From Proteromonas lacertae (lineage: Eukaryota > Sar > Bigyra > Opalinata > Proteromonadidae), in NCBI GenBank assembly GCA_002245135.1, contig NGBS01000034.1, positions 1 through 64,000 on the forward strand: a DNA stretch of 64,000 nucleotides, read 5' to 3'. Of the stretch, positions 28,087-38,200 are shown one piece after another (position 1 is the stretch's first letter; each line of letters begins with the position of its first letter). The position numbers and the translations under genes are program-made. The notes under the pieces were generated by a model that had not been told where the DNA came from, searched no databases, and was given only the letters and a program-made list of their open reading frames with translations.

Positions 28087-28533
28087 TTGTGTTCTATGGA
28101 TTCAAGCAACCATAATGCCATACATGTTATAGGCATAATGGGTAAAACAAATGATCAAGACCAAAAGAAACATAATTTACAAGATAAGATGACTAACGAT
28201 GACTCTGATGACTATGATCCTGAAGATGATCCAAATGCAAGTGATGTTGATAGTAATGGTAATTTAAAGGATTTCATTGTTGATGATGTAGAATATGATG
28301 CTGAGTTCAATGATGAGGATGAAAATGACACATGGTACGATGATTATGATATTGCAGATATTGTAACACCAGATAGTGTAATCCACACCACTAAAAGAAA
28401 ATTATTAAGTACTATATCTGAATCATTAGATGAATTAGTACCATCAAAAAAACATAAGCATTTGGTCAAGCCAAACATGCAATGTGAAGATTCAAAAAAC
28501 CTTGATAAAGAAGAAGATTTAGAAGATCTTTAA
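28087..28533 (+). CDS. Acidic Polinton orphan protein, 148 residues
   Basis: Strongly acidic frame (S-D-D-Y-D-P-E-D-D-P-N-A-S-D-V and E-F-N-D-E-D-E-N-D-T-W) ending with a basic/acidic switch (KRKLLSTISESLDELVPSKK). It may begin at the second ATG (28096). It is read divergently from the pVI-like gene and followed 58 bases later by another plus-strand gene. Role unknown. Confidence 0.5.
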   Translation: MCSMDSSNHNAIHVIGIMGKTNDQDQKKHNLQDKMTNDDSDDYDPEDDPNASDVDSNGNLKDFIVDDVEYDAEFNDEDENDTWYDDYDIADIVTPDSVIHTTKRKLLSTISESLDELVPSKKHKHLVKPNMQCEDSKNLDKEEDLEDL

Positions 28534-28590
28534 GTGTTAAGTGATTAAACGTAATTACTTTATTTTTTTTAATTATTTTTTTTGTTTATC

Positions 28591-29007
28591 ATGAACACTG
28601 TACCACCATTACAACATACTGACTCACCTAAAAGTATTGTTAAACCTCTAGATTTCACTGAATTAGAAAGAGCATTACCGATTGAAGATGCTGTAAAACC
28701 AGTATGTCTATTCAATGAGAAAGATGTAAAGAAAATGGATGTGCATACATATAAAGCTAATTTAGATGTTTTGGAGCATAGTGAGAAAGCAATATGTGAT
28801 TGTGAGGGACATGCTGGTTTAGCATTACCAATTGATGAAGAGAGTTTACCACGTGTGAAATTCAATATAACTCAAATTCAGCATATTTTAGAAATTTTTA
28901 AAGAATCTCTAACTCATTATAGAATTCAAACAAGATTTTTTAATCTTAGTGTAGAAGATTGTATAGAGGTGAGTAATAGAGTCGATGATGCTATAAAATT
29001 ATGTTAG
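28591..29007 (+). CDS. Polinton orphan protein, 138 residues
   Basis: The ATG at 28591 gives MNTVPPLQHTDSP; the frame extends three codons further up without an ATG. A central C-D-C-E-G-H-A-G-L-A-L-P motif and a helical end (H-I-L-E-I-F-K-E-S-L-T-H-Y-R) are the only notable features. Unknown family; conserved cysteine-histidine cluster might bind zinc. Confidence 0.45.
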   Translation: MNTVPPLQHTDSPKSIVKPLDFTELERALPIEDAVKPVCLFNEKDVKKMDVHTYKANLDVLEHSEKAICDCEGHAGLALPIDEESLPRVKFNITQIQHILEIFKESLTHYRIQTRFFNLSVEDCIEVSNRVDDAIKLC

Positions 29008-29189
29008 AAAGATACTGTTCCGTACTCTGCAGTAAAAGTTGGAGTTCATAATGTGTTAATATGTCTATGGGAACGTATACGTAATAATGAAAAAGAAGGA
29101 AATCACTATGAGTTGAAAGGGAGTTAGATGAGTATGAGCGGTTAATATGGAACGTGAATCATTGTCTTTGTAAATTTGTGGGAGTCAAA

Positions 29190-29828
29190 TCAAAAAGAGA
29201 ATACTATATATAAACTTTCATACAAATTTCTTAAATTAGCCATACTCAGGTTTTTGAATACCAAACAGTAATCAAGCTGTAAACGAACAGAGGGAGTAAT
29301 GTCAGTGACATATTGACTTGATATAATTACTTTTGACTTGTAATGACGGTTTGACTTAAGTAATTTAGAAACGGATTTATTTCTTAAATCGAATGATATA
29401 TCATCGAATATAAATATATTCTCTGGGTAATCATAATTATCTTTGTCTATATCTTTGATATTATCTAATACTGCATCCAATATATTCACTCTATCTTCAT
29501 TCACTACTGAATCATAGCAATGGTACTCAATTTGGTTATACTTGAGCATATCAGTGATTTTCTCATATATGATATCCTTGGATATAGTTGCAACGAAAAA
29601 ATACACTACTTGGTCATATCCCTTTTTTAGCAAGTGTTGTATCATATTAAATATAAGTGTAGTCTTACCACTGTTTTTCTTAGCTAAAATAAATATGTTG
29701 CAGAATGGCTCCTGAAAATAGTCATATCCAAGGACACTATCTTTGGAACGTTTTCCACATCCTTTGACTACTGTCTCAACAGGATTTATGACTATGGTGT
29801 TTATTTTTTCTAAATTAACTTTACTCAT
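29190..29828 (-). CDS. Polinton DNA-packaging ATPase (A32/FtsK-HerA type)
   Basis: A 212-residue frame with a Walker A loop ILAKKNSGKTTLIFN (47-61), a Walker B strand IFIFDDIS (about 138-145) and a sensor-like KVIISSQYVTDITPS (about 164-178). This is the packaging ATPase of Polintons and NCLDV-type viruses, which drives DNA into the capsid. Its counterpart in Polinton B (60772-61533) is longer. It stands directly before the major capsid gene on the same strand, as in copy B. Confidence 0.85.
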   Translation of the reverse strand: MSKVNLEKINTIVINPVETVVKGCGKRSKDSVLGYDYFQEPFCNIFILAKKNSGKTTLIFNMIQHLLKKGYDQVVYFFVATISKDIIYEKITDMLKYNQIEYHCYDSVVNEDRVNILDAVLDNIKDIDKDNYDYPENIFIFDDISFDLRNKSVSKLLKSNRHYKSKVIISSQYVTDITPSVRLQLDYCLVFKNLSMANLRNLYESLYIVFSF

Positions 29829-29892
29829 AAGAAAAATAACAAAAACATAATTATAAGAAATATAACCGTTATCGATATTATTATGATTATTT

Positions 29893-31365
29893 TTAAACTA
29901 CACTTACAATACCACTTCCATTAATAGTGACCATACGTCCAGTGATGATATAGAAACGATGAGTGATATCATTATTAGTAAAGTCATTTGTACCAGGTGT
30001 TGAAAATTTAAAGGTTATTTTCAAATCAGTAGCCAAAGGTCTACCTGCCTGGTTCTTAATATTGTCCAAGTCCTTAGAACCAAAATTCAATATCTCAAAG
30101 AACTTGTCATTGAATTTTTCATCTTTTCTGAATATATCAAACCATGAGTCTTGGAAATATTCACGGACAGTCATATAACTATCATAATATTGCATAAGTG
30201 TATAATCTGGCTGATATACAAAATCATTGATCATTCATTTGAATTGTGCATTTTCAGGTATATGTGCATATCTTTTTAATGATTCTATCCATGGCCTATA
30301 GATTATGTAACGAACAAATGGTCCATTGGAACTATTCAATGTGAATGAATAATTGAATATGCCAGATCCACCTGATGGTACAACAATTTGATGACATCTG
30401 AAATCATTGAATTGAATAGGTTTTGATAAGCAGTATTGTTTGGTATTATTGTTGCATTGAGTATCCTTGTTGATATAAGCATAGAATTTGAAATTCTTGA
30501 ATATTGTTTCATTTATATCAACTTCTGCATGTGACACTGTATAGTTTACATTATCTTTTGTTTTATCATTTTTCAATCTTGCATATTCATCTGGTGTATA
30601 TGCTTTTAATAAACCATAATTACTTGTGGTTTGAAAACGAATGCATATATACATTCTCTCTCCAAAGAATGCATCACTCTTTAATGCAGCAAATGTATTG
30701 TAAAATTTACCTAATTGTAAGTTGAAATGTAATATAACTGAATCTTTATACTGAACTGCATATGCTGTTGCTGCAGATGCACTAGCACTAACTTTTAATT
30801 CAACATATTGTGTATTAGGTTCTACTTTCCACTTATTGATATCTTGAACTTTATAATTATGATTATCATCATCCCAATCTAATTGTATTCCATCATAGTA
30901 ATTGTCTTGATAGAATATATCAGATCTCTTTCTAACTAATTCATCCATAAATACACGATATGGTTCATATGAATCATCAAGCTTGACCAGATCTGTTCCA
31001 GTCTGGTTACAAATTCTAAAAGAGGCCAAGCCAAACCCTTCTTTAATTCCTCCAATTGTACTTGGATATAAATCATCATCTTTATTTATAAGTTTCTTAC
31101 TTAAATCTGCTCTAACAGCACCTACTTCTGAACCTTTTGCTACTGGTTCTGTTTCTACATCTATATCGAATTGGATATATGACTTAGCTAAATTGATAAT
31201 ATTATCTCCATTTATCTCCCATCTGATCTCTTCTGTATACGAGTTATCACTTAGAGTATATTCTGATGTTGATCCCATCGGAGTCAATCTCACATAATTA
31301 TAGAAGGGTAGATTCACAGGGACATCTACACCATGTTTCTGTTCTTTTGAAATAGATAAAGCCAT
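29893..31365 (-). CDS. Polinton major capsid protein region (double jelly-roll)
   Basis: This region encodes the major capsid protein. It starts at ATG 31365 (MALSISKEQKHGVDVPVNLP), followed by a strand-rich body with Y-N-Y-V-R-L-T-P-M-G, E-I-R-W-E-I-N-G-D-N-I-I-N-L-A-K-S-Y, K-F-Y-A-Y-I-N-K-D-T-Q-C and a late R-F-Y-I-I-T-G-R-M. The same landmarks occur in the copy B capsid gene (D-N-C-V-N-L-S-K-S-Y and K-F-Y-I-I-T-G-K). The double jelly-roll fold is inferred from family and length (about 490 residues). The region has about one break. It follows the minor capsid gene closely. Confidence 0.8.
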
Positions 31366-31396
31366 TAGAAAATAAAAGAATAAAGAAATATAAAAA

Positions 31397-32356
31397 TTAG
31401 ACTTTAAATACAACAATATCTAAATTAAACTCAATATTATCAAGATTAAGTTCATAGCCATTTTGTTGAGTAATCTGAATAGTGATCATACCATTGTTAT
31501 AGGTATTATTAAATCTCTTCGATGTATTCAATAAGTCATTATTCTGATATGTAATAAATGGTAACTCAGGATTTGAAACGGGTATATTTTCTAATACATT
31601 TGAATCCTGCATAATATTCACTATGTCTAATCTAATGGATATAGAATTAACCCATATCAAAGATGGACGAAATGGTAATTGAGTAAATGGGAATGGCTTA
31701 ACCATAATTTCTTGTTGATTCTCTGGTTCTTCAGATGGAATATATTCTTTAAAACAACACCAGTAATTGTTTTTGGGTATACCTAATATTTTGTAACTAA
31801 GATCTTTGGTGATGATCTCTAATTTTTCTATCCAATATACTGGGTCTTTTTGATAGTATATAATATTCATATCATTAGCTACCTCAATATGATATGTTTG
31901 ATTATCATCGAAATTGTCTATACAAAATAAATCTCCTTTTCCTTCTATAATAGACACATGTGAACCTTCAGTATTATATGAAGCATCATTTATTCCAAAA
32001 ACATCATATGTCATATTTTTGACTAAATTATTGATCATACTTAATATCTGAGTTTCATCATAGAATCCTTCTGGTATTTTGAGGTGTTTTACAATGTTTG
32101 GATACTTTGGTGTATCTACTTGAACATCATGTCTCCATCCCAATGTGAATACTAATGAAAACTCATCATTTGTTTCTTCCTGTATAGTTGGGAATGAATT
32201 GGGTATAACAGCATGTAATAAGCTGACATGAGTATAATCATCATCGAATGATTGCAATTTTAATGTCTTCTTATGCTTGTTTCCTCCACCCATGGAATCA
32301 GATAATACAATCATATCAGAATTTAAGTAGTATACACGATGATCCGAAACTAACAT
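31397..32356 (-). CDS. Polinton minor capsid (penton-like) protein
   Basis: A 319-residue frame. The N-terminal R-V-Y-Y-L-N-S-D-M-I-V-L-S-D-S signature and the H-V-S-L-L-H-A-V-I-P-N-S-F-P-T block are shared with Polinton penton-like proteins, and the C-terminus (Q-I-T-Q-Q-N-G-Y-E-L-N-L-D-N-I-E) matches copy B's S-Q-Q-D-G-Y-A-I-D-L-K-N-L. A single jelly-roll fold and a place at capsid vertices follow from the family. The end lies 32 bases before the major capsid start. Confidence 0.75.
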   Translation of the reverse strand: MLVSDHRVYYLNSDMIVLSDSMGGGNKHKKTLKLQSFDDDYTHVSLLHAVIPNSFPTIQEETNDEFSLVFTLGWRHDVQVDTPKYPNIVKHLKIPEGFYDETQILSMINNLVKNMTYDVFGINDASYNTEGSHVSIIEGKGDLFCIDNFDDNQTYHIEVANDMNIIYYQKDPVYWIEKLEIITKDLSYKILGIPKNNYWCCFKEYIPSEEPENQQEIMVKPFPFTQLPFRPSLIWVNSISIRLDIVNIMQDSNVLENIPVSNPELPFITYQNNDLLNTSKRFNNTYNNGMITIQITQQNGYELNLDNIEFNLDIVVFKV

Positions 32357-32441
32357 AAGATAAAATCTATTTTGAAAATAAATTCGTTAATAATGTCAAT
32401 ATTGTCATTATTAGTATTAATTACACTTTTATATTTTAAAA

Positions 32442-33038
32442 ATGAATAACGATCAGGAGCACAAATATAGAACAGTGCCATATAACTTTTGGAACTCTGA
32501 TAAACAAATACTCATTAATTGCTTTAGAAAGGATGGCAAAATGAGGGCGCCAACCAAATCTAAATTATGGAATTTGATATGTGGTGATAAAAAGGAATTA
32601 TCTTATAGTGAGATCAGATATATACTCAAATACGTCGATGAACAGTATAGATTAGACTTGGAATATAGATTCAAAAATGGATGTTGGTGGGATGAGAGTA
32701 AAGAGAAATTAATTCAAAGATTAGGTATTTCTGATGTAGATGAGACTGTGCGCATTACACCTAATATGTTCCTTGAGTGTGTTAACAAGATTAAGGAGAA
32801 AAGAAACCCATCTTTTGAAAAAACTCATCAATTATTAGAAAGTATTATTATGATGAATCATGAAGCTAATATATCACCTCCTCCTAATGATAGTAGTAAT
32901 AAAGAAATAGAAGAAATACAAGTCAAGCTTGAAAATGACAATGACAATGTCAATCTCACAGATTATGACTTATCTCCAATATTACCAAGATCCATTAAGG
33001 ATGAATATATTAATAATAACCAATGTCTTGTAAGTTAG
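32442..33038 (+). CDS. Polinton A orphan protein, 198 residues
   Basis: ATG 32442 starts a frame with a compact helical region (K-L-W-N-L-I-C-G-D-K-K-E-L-S-Y-S-E-I-R-Y-I-L-K-Y-V in pieces) and an acidic Asn-rich tail. It diverges from the minor capsid gene, sharing an 85 bp promoter region. No family is recognised. Confidence 0.5.
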   Translation: MNNDQEHKYRTVPYNFWNSDKQILINCFRKDGKMRAPTKSKLWNLICGDKKELSYSEIRYILKYVDEQYRLDLEYRFKNGCWWDESKEKLIQRLGISDVDETVRITPNMFLECVNKIKEKRNPSFEKTHQLLESIIMMNHEANISPPPNDSSNKEIEEIQVKLENDNDNVNLTDYDLSPILPRSIKDEYINNNQCLVS

Positions 33039-33105
33039 TTTATTGATAATAAATACATTACTTTGATTAATTTTGTTTTCTTACATAAGATTCTCATAAA
33101 CACAA

Positions 33106-33342
33106 ATGGACTTTGATGTAATAACTGTTTTGCTTTCAGTTCTCGTATTTGTATTGTATATGATAGCTTTGGCTCTTTTCAACTACTTAAAGGCACACAA
33201 TTGTATTCCAAACAATACAGACATAGAAGAACTTAGAAATAATATAGATGCCATGATGAATAAAGGGTTAGAACATGATAAGACACTCAAGGATATTCAG
33301 TCTCTTATTGAAATCACTAAACAAAGGAAAATGACTATTTAA
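33106..33342 (+). CDS. Small membrane protein of Polinton A
   Basis: A 78-residue frame with a single clear transmembrane helix (VITVLLSVLVFVLYMIALAL) at residues 5-25 and a charged coiled-coil-like tail (N-I-D-A-M-M-N-K-G-L-E-H-D-K-T-L-K-D-I). It may help virion membrane or host interaction. It follows the previous gene after 67 bases. Confidence 0.5.
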   Translation: MDFDVITVLLSVLVFVLYMIALALFNYLKAHNCIPNNTDIEELRNNIDAMMNKGLEHDKTLKDIQSLIEITKQRKMTI

Positions 33343-33383
33343 ATTTATTTCACTTTTATATTATGTTTTTTGTTGGTTAAACT

Positions 33384-33454
33384 TGTATCTTACAACTGGG
33401 CCCAGTTGTAAGATACATCACAATTCAAGTTACAACTGGCGCCAGTTGTAACTT
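33384..33454. repeat. Two perfect palindromes in tandem
   Basis: 33384-33417 is a perfect 34 bp palindrome, each half TGTATCTTACAACTGGG. 33427-33454 is a perfect 28 bp palindrome, each half AAGTTACAACTGGC. Both share the core TTACAACTGG-CCAGTTGTAA. A third partial unit (ACAATTCAAGTTGCAAAGTGG) follows at about 33460-33482. The site lies between two converging genes of Polinton A. It is unusually GC-containing for the region. It could be a protein-binding, replication or termination site. Confidence 0.93.
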
Positions 33455-33562
33455 ATATTACAATTCAAGTTGCAAAGTGGCGGCCGGATATAGCAATACC
33501 AAACACCAAAAACAAACACACATAACATTGCATAAAAAAAAGAATGTTTATATAGAATTACT

Positions 33563-33934
33563 TTAATTATCCATATTAGGAACTGGAATACCATACTGAT
33601 AATGCCTGCCATTATGCACAACAATACGATGTGGATCATTCTTTGGCGCGGCTCGTGGCCCGGCTCGTCTTGGTTTACGTTTTGCTCTATCTTTACTTCC
33701 TTTTGGTCTTCCTCTTTGTTTAGGTGGATTAGCAGCTAATAATCGTTCATACATTTTCATTAATTGTCTATATTGTAATTTAACTTTTGTTTTGTTTTGT
33801 AGTGCATTCTTTACTTTGTCTCTATACAAATCATAGCTCTTTCTCCATTTACTCCTGTTAACTGATTTAGGAATATATGTATTCCAATCTTTACTAATTT
33901 TAAACCCTTTTGGCCATCTTCCATAATAAGACAT
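33563..33934 (-). CDS. AT-hook-like basic protein of Polinton A
   Basis: ATG 33934 gives MSYYGRWPKGFKISKDW. The frame continues upstream only through AT-rich sequence. Residues ~95-110 read QRGRPKGSKDRAKRKPRR, an AT-hook (R-G-R-P) with flanking basic residues, and the tail is H-N-G-R-H-Y-Q-Y-G. It probably binds the minor groove of AT-rich DNA, for example in chromatin-like packaging of the element. About 123 residues. Confidence 0.55.
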   Translation of the reverse strand: MSYYGRWPKGFKISKDWNTYIPKSVNRSKWRKSYDLYRDKVKNALQNKTKVKLQYRQLMKMYERLLAANPPKQRGRPKGSKDRAKRKPRRAGPRAAPKNDPHRIVVHNGRHYQYGIPVPNMDN

Positions 33935-34038
33935 GTTGTGATTTTTATAATTGATATTATTTAAAATATAGTAACTATTAATAGTATGTTTATCAAACAA
34001 AAACAAACATATATAATAATAATAGAATTTTTAAGTAT

Positions 34039-34049
34039 TTAATCAGAGT

Positions 34050-34081
<32 letters not shown>

Positions 34082-34521
34082 ATTCCATCGGCAACATTTC
34101 TATCAATTGGATGTATGTGATAAAAATTCCCTCCATTCCATTGATAACTCATATGATGAAAAACATATTTTTTAAATTTTTGAGGAATACAATCACTATC
34201 TGCATACTCATGTTCTCCATTTCTTAATTTTCTATTCATTACTAATATTGTAGCTCTTCTGTCATACCCATAGGTTTTGAGGTTTATCATTAATTGATCA
34301 CCATGATGTCTATAATCACCTAGTACTTCTGGATCATTTCTATTAGTTCTGAGTGAACCACATATAAACACCTTTACTTTATTTCTTTTTAATATTTTCA
34401 TTGTTTTAATTGGAAATTGAATAACCCATCTATGTGCTCTATTGTCTCTATATCTATGAATGTAAAAAGCATATTCACCGTTAGGTTGTCTAAGTATATT
34501 ATATGTTAAATGGTCAGGCAT
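34039..34521 (-). CDS. Polinton A right-end orphan protein, 160 residues
   Basis: An ATG-start frame with basic strand-rich body (Y-A-F-Y-I-H-R-Y-R-D-N-R-A-H-R-W and K-V-F-I-C-G-S-L-R-T-N-R) ending in a serine run coded by a CTA/AGT trinucleotide repeat (about 34047-34080). The repeat is likely to vary in length. It is the outermost gene at the right of the element. Unknown family. Confidence 0.5.
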
Positions 34522-34617
34522 ATTCTTTGTATTTTTTGCTATTATATATATTATTAAATTTTTATGGGTCTAATCAATAAAGTTATTGTTTGTTTAGTAA
34601 TACAAATGTTTGAGGTT

Positions 34618-34752
34618 TGTTGTGCGCCGTTTTTTAGAGTTGGTCGTTTGTCTACCAGACACTTTCAAAACAAACTAAATACACAATTACACTTCTTTTA
34701 ATGAAAAATTGTTACTTTTATACTTACTTTGTCTTATAACCTACATCTATGA
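34618..34752. repeat. Half of a fold-back repeat
   Basis: Starts GTTGTGCGCCGTTTT and matches the left arm of the 636 bp fold-back repeats through CAGACACTTT, AAAACAAACTAAAT and GTTACTTTTATACTTACTTTGT, with many differences. The right arm is absent. It lies 96 bp outside the last gene of Polinton A. Confidence 0.75.
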
Positions 34753-35200
34753 GTAACTATTAATTGTCATAATATTGATTAAAAACTATCAAAATATATT
34801 CTAGAAATTATGTATATTCCAAATTTTATGTTTCTATTGACATATAATGTCTAAATGAGAAGTGTCAGTTACACAGGAATTAAGAATTATACCCCTTCTG
34901 ACGTCATTTTTAATTTAAAATTTCATTTTCTTCAACTATTTTGTTTGTATGTTTTTTTTGATTCAGTCAAAGAAAAAAAATGAATTTCAGCAGACACTTT
35001 GAAGAATGTTAAAATATTATATCAAGATATGAAGAAATTTCAAAAAAGAAAAATCAAGCTTGTCAAACTTGACAGTTTTTTTTAATTTCAGAAAATCAAA
35101 ATGTAAGTACTATATATATATATATATATTATTATTATTATTATTATTATTATCAAAATACTTACTTTATATTATTTATAAACTGTATAATACTATCATG
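34753..35200. other. Gene-free stretch with repeat relationship to 42050-42460
   Basis: AGTTACACAGGAATTAAGAATTATAC at about 34868-34893 recurs in near-identical form at about 42063-42087, and AAAATGTAAGTACTATATATA at about 35098 recurs at about 42426. Between them the two regions are diverged. A (TA)n/(ATT)n tract follows at 35110-35155. These look like two copies of the front end of one element type. No gene is seen. Confidence 0.5.
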
Positions 35201-38200
35201 TACAGCGAAAGGTATAGAAGCATCATTATTTTATGAACATAAAGTAGATGTAATTGATTTTGGTGGTAAATTTATTAACAGATAAGCTGAAAGCGCATTT
35301 TAATAGAAAATCGAGGTTTAAGAAGTCAAAGATTAACTAGGCCCAATTATAGAGTAGAAAAAATAATATATCAAATATACAGCAGAATAGTGTTGATTTA
35401 GACTTTAGGAGAAAAAATGTATTAATTAGAAGAAAAAAAGCTCAAGCTCAAGATTTAGATATTGGTTGAAGTACTCAAATAATATCAATGGATCCTGCTT
35501 ATTTATCATTAGATATTGGTTGAAGTATCACTTACCAATGAAGGATCAATTAAACCAAATGTAATATTTACTCCACCAAGGTGAATTAGATATAGAAGAA
35601 AGTGTAACAATCGAAGTATCTTATACAAGTTCAACTCTTGGTGAATTTAGTGATCATTTTGAATTTGCATTAAAAGGAGCAACTAATAATGTGGTATTAA
35701 CAATAAAAGGACATGTAGTTGGCCCAACATTCTTCTTTAATAAGAATAAACTAGATTTTGGTATTGTAAGTTATGCATTTTTAAACTCAACTGATTTGAT
35801 ATTAAGAAATACTTCCTCTGTTCCATTTATATTCAATTTACGAGTTCCTCAAGATGGTAATTACTTAAACAAAGAATTCGAAATAATTCAAGCAGTAGCA
35901 ACAGTATTACCAGAAGGAGAAGAGAAAATCAAAATCAATTTCATATCTCAAACAATAAAAGTATATGATTATTGTTTAGCAATTGATATTGAAAGCGTAG
36001 GTGAAGCTTTATTAACAATTCCAATAAGTGCTGAATGTCGAGTAGCTGAAGTAGAATTATTAGAAGAATCATTGAAATATGGAGATTGTTATTTAAGATA
36101 TACTTATTATCGAACTTTAACATTAAAAAATAAATCCAATTTATATGCTCAATTTGAAAACAGAACAAGATGAAAGAAGTAAATCGATTGGTAGTTATTT
36201 CCCTGATCCAGCTAAAGGTGTAATTGGACCAATGGCAACTCAAATGATTCAAGTTCAATTAAATCCTGAGAAATTAGGTGATATGAGAATTCCATTATAT
36301 ATTCAAATAATTGGCAGTCAATATCCTCCATTGGTATTAGTATTAGAAGCAAATGGACTTGGACCAGTGATAAAGTCAAATTTAAATCATATAAAATTTG
36401 GTGATATAACTTGTTTAGATACTCATACAAAAGAATTTACAATAACTAATCCAGCTTCAATTCCAGCTTTTTATAAATTAGATTTTGAACGAGGATCTTA
36501 ATTTAATACTGATATAGTTGATGGTATATTACAAAGTAAAGAATCTCAAAAGATAGTAATTAGTTGCATGTTGGAAGATGTATTAGCTTATAAAGATACA
36601 ATATACATAGCAGCAACTGAAGGAGATAGTGCAAATCTTCCAGTTACAGCTAAATGTATAATAACAACAATATTTTGAGAAGATCCAGTAGATGTAATTG
36701 ATTTTGGTGATCAATTCACAAACAGAACAATCGAAAGAGATTTTTTTATTAGAAAATCGAGGTTTAAGAAGTCAAAGATTAATTTGGATAAATCAAACAG
36801 CAGCAGAAAAAGAAAAATCTTTTAAAGCCAATAAATCAAAGATGGAAAGTGAAATGAATTCAAACCTTATGAAGCTATATTTACAATAACTCCCAATGCA
36901 ATCGAATTAAAACCCAATACTGCTTGAAATTTTGTAACATCTGGAAGTTGTGAAAAACCCTGTGAAGTGATGGAAATGTTTTCTTGTTTGAGGAAATTTG
37001 ATGGAGAAATAAGAAATAATGAAGCAAAAGAAACCGAAGTAAAAGTGAACTTTATGAATCCATTAATTCAATGTTCTGAAGAGAAAATCGAAGTTCAAAG
37101 TAAGACAGTTGTATTTAAGAATATATCAACTTTGAGTTTAGATGTGATAATAAGTATAGCAGCTCCATTATTATTGAGTATGAATGAATTCCATTTAGAT
37201 CCAAATGAATCAACGAATGTGACAGTGGAATTTGATCCAAATTATAAAGATGATAAAATCTCATGTAAAATAAATGGAATATTGAATATAAGATATGAAG
37301 ATCATCCTCAGAAAGATTCAATTCCATGTGTAGCTGATGTTGCCTTTCCCAATTTATGGTTATCTCAGAATGATTTTGATTTTGAACTGAAAATCGTCGA
37401 ACAATTCCTTGTCCTTATCATTGGGAATTAGAAATAGATGAAACTGAAAATCAAACATCTCCAATCAATGAAGTATTTGAAATCACTCCAATTCAAGGTA
37501 TTTTATAACTAGGTGAATGTAAAGAAATGGAATTGAGATATTCTGGAATGCCGCATGTATTATCAAGAGCATTGGGTAAATGTTATGTAGATGGAGGACC
37601 AGTTTATAATATCAAAATGAAAGGTGAAAGTTCTGTAGTATCTTATAGATTGGATAAACAACATATTGATTTTGGTAGAATTCCTTATATGAAAGTAAAA
37701 GAAAGAGATTTTCATATATTTAATACAGGTTCAGTAGATTTTCCATTTAAAATCTCAACTGATAGTGTATCTCGACCTGGTTTAGTTGGTGTTTCACCAT
37801 GTAATGGATTAATTCCATCTCATGATCAACAAAGAATCTCTGTTAAAATGAGAGTAGGAATTCTAGATTCAGTAATAGAGAAATTAGTAATAGAAATAGC
37901 TCATTATGTTCCAATAGATTTTCTACTTTATATAACAGGTATTTATGCAAATATCAAAGCGAATGATGCTGAATACCAGATAATTGGGAATATTACTTAG
38001 AAGAAGCTGATAGATTGATTGAATTATCCAATACAGAACATCCATTATCATTCCCAGCTTTACCATCACCAATCAAACAACAACCATCTTTACCTGAAGT
38101 AGTGGAATCTTCAATAGATGAAAGTAATAATAACACTATTATAAATACTGAAGGAGAAGAAGCAAGACAACAACAACAGCCAGAACAACCGGTTGTAGCT

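Larger units (their letters stand above)
22819..34521. mobile_element. Polinton/Maverick A
   Basis: About 11.7 kb of contiguous Polinton genes: integrase, adenain-like protease, DNA-packaging ATPase, major and minor capsid proteins, small basic virion-type proteins and several orphans. Gene order ATPase, major capsid, minor capsid on the minus strand is the same as in copy B. No protein-primed DNA polymerase gene is seen, and no terminal inverted repeats could be found next to the outer genes. It looks largely whole in its capsid module, with a small number of breaks. Edges are given as the outermost gene ends. Protein divergence from copy B is large, so the two are different lineages. This copy appears fairly young, since most frames are open. 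Confidence 0.85.

Noticed and set aside
34050-34080. CRISPR-like or satellite array from the CTA repeat
   Set aside because: It is a simple trinucleotide run coding for serine, without spacers.
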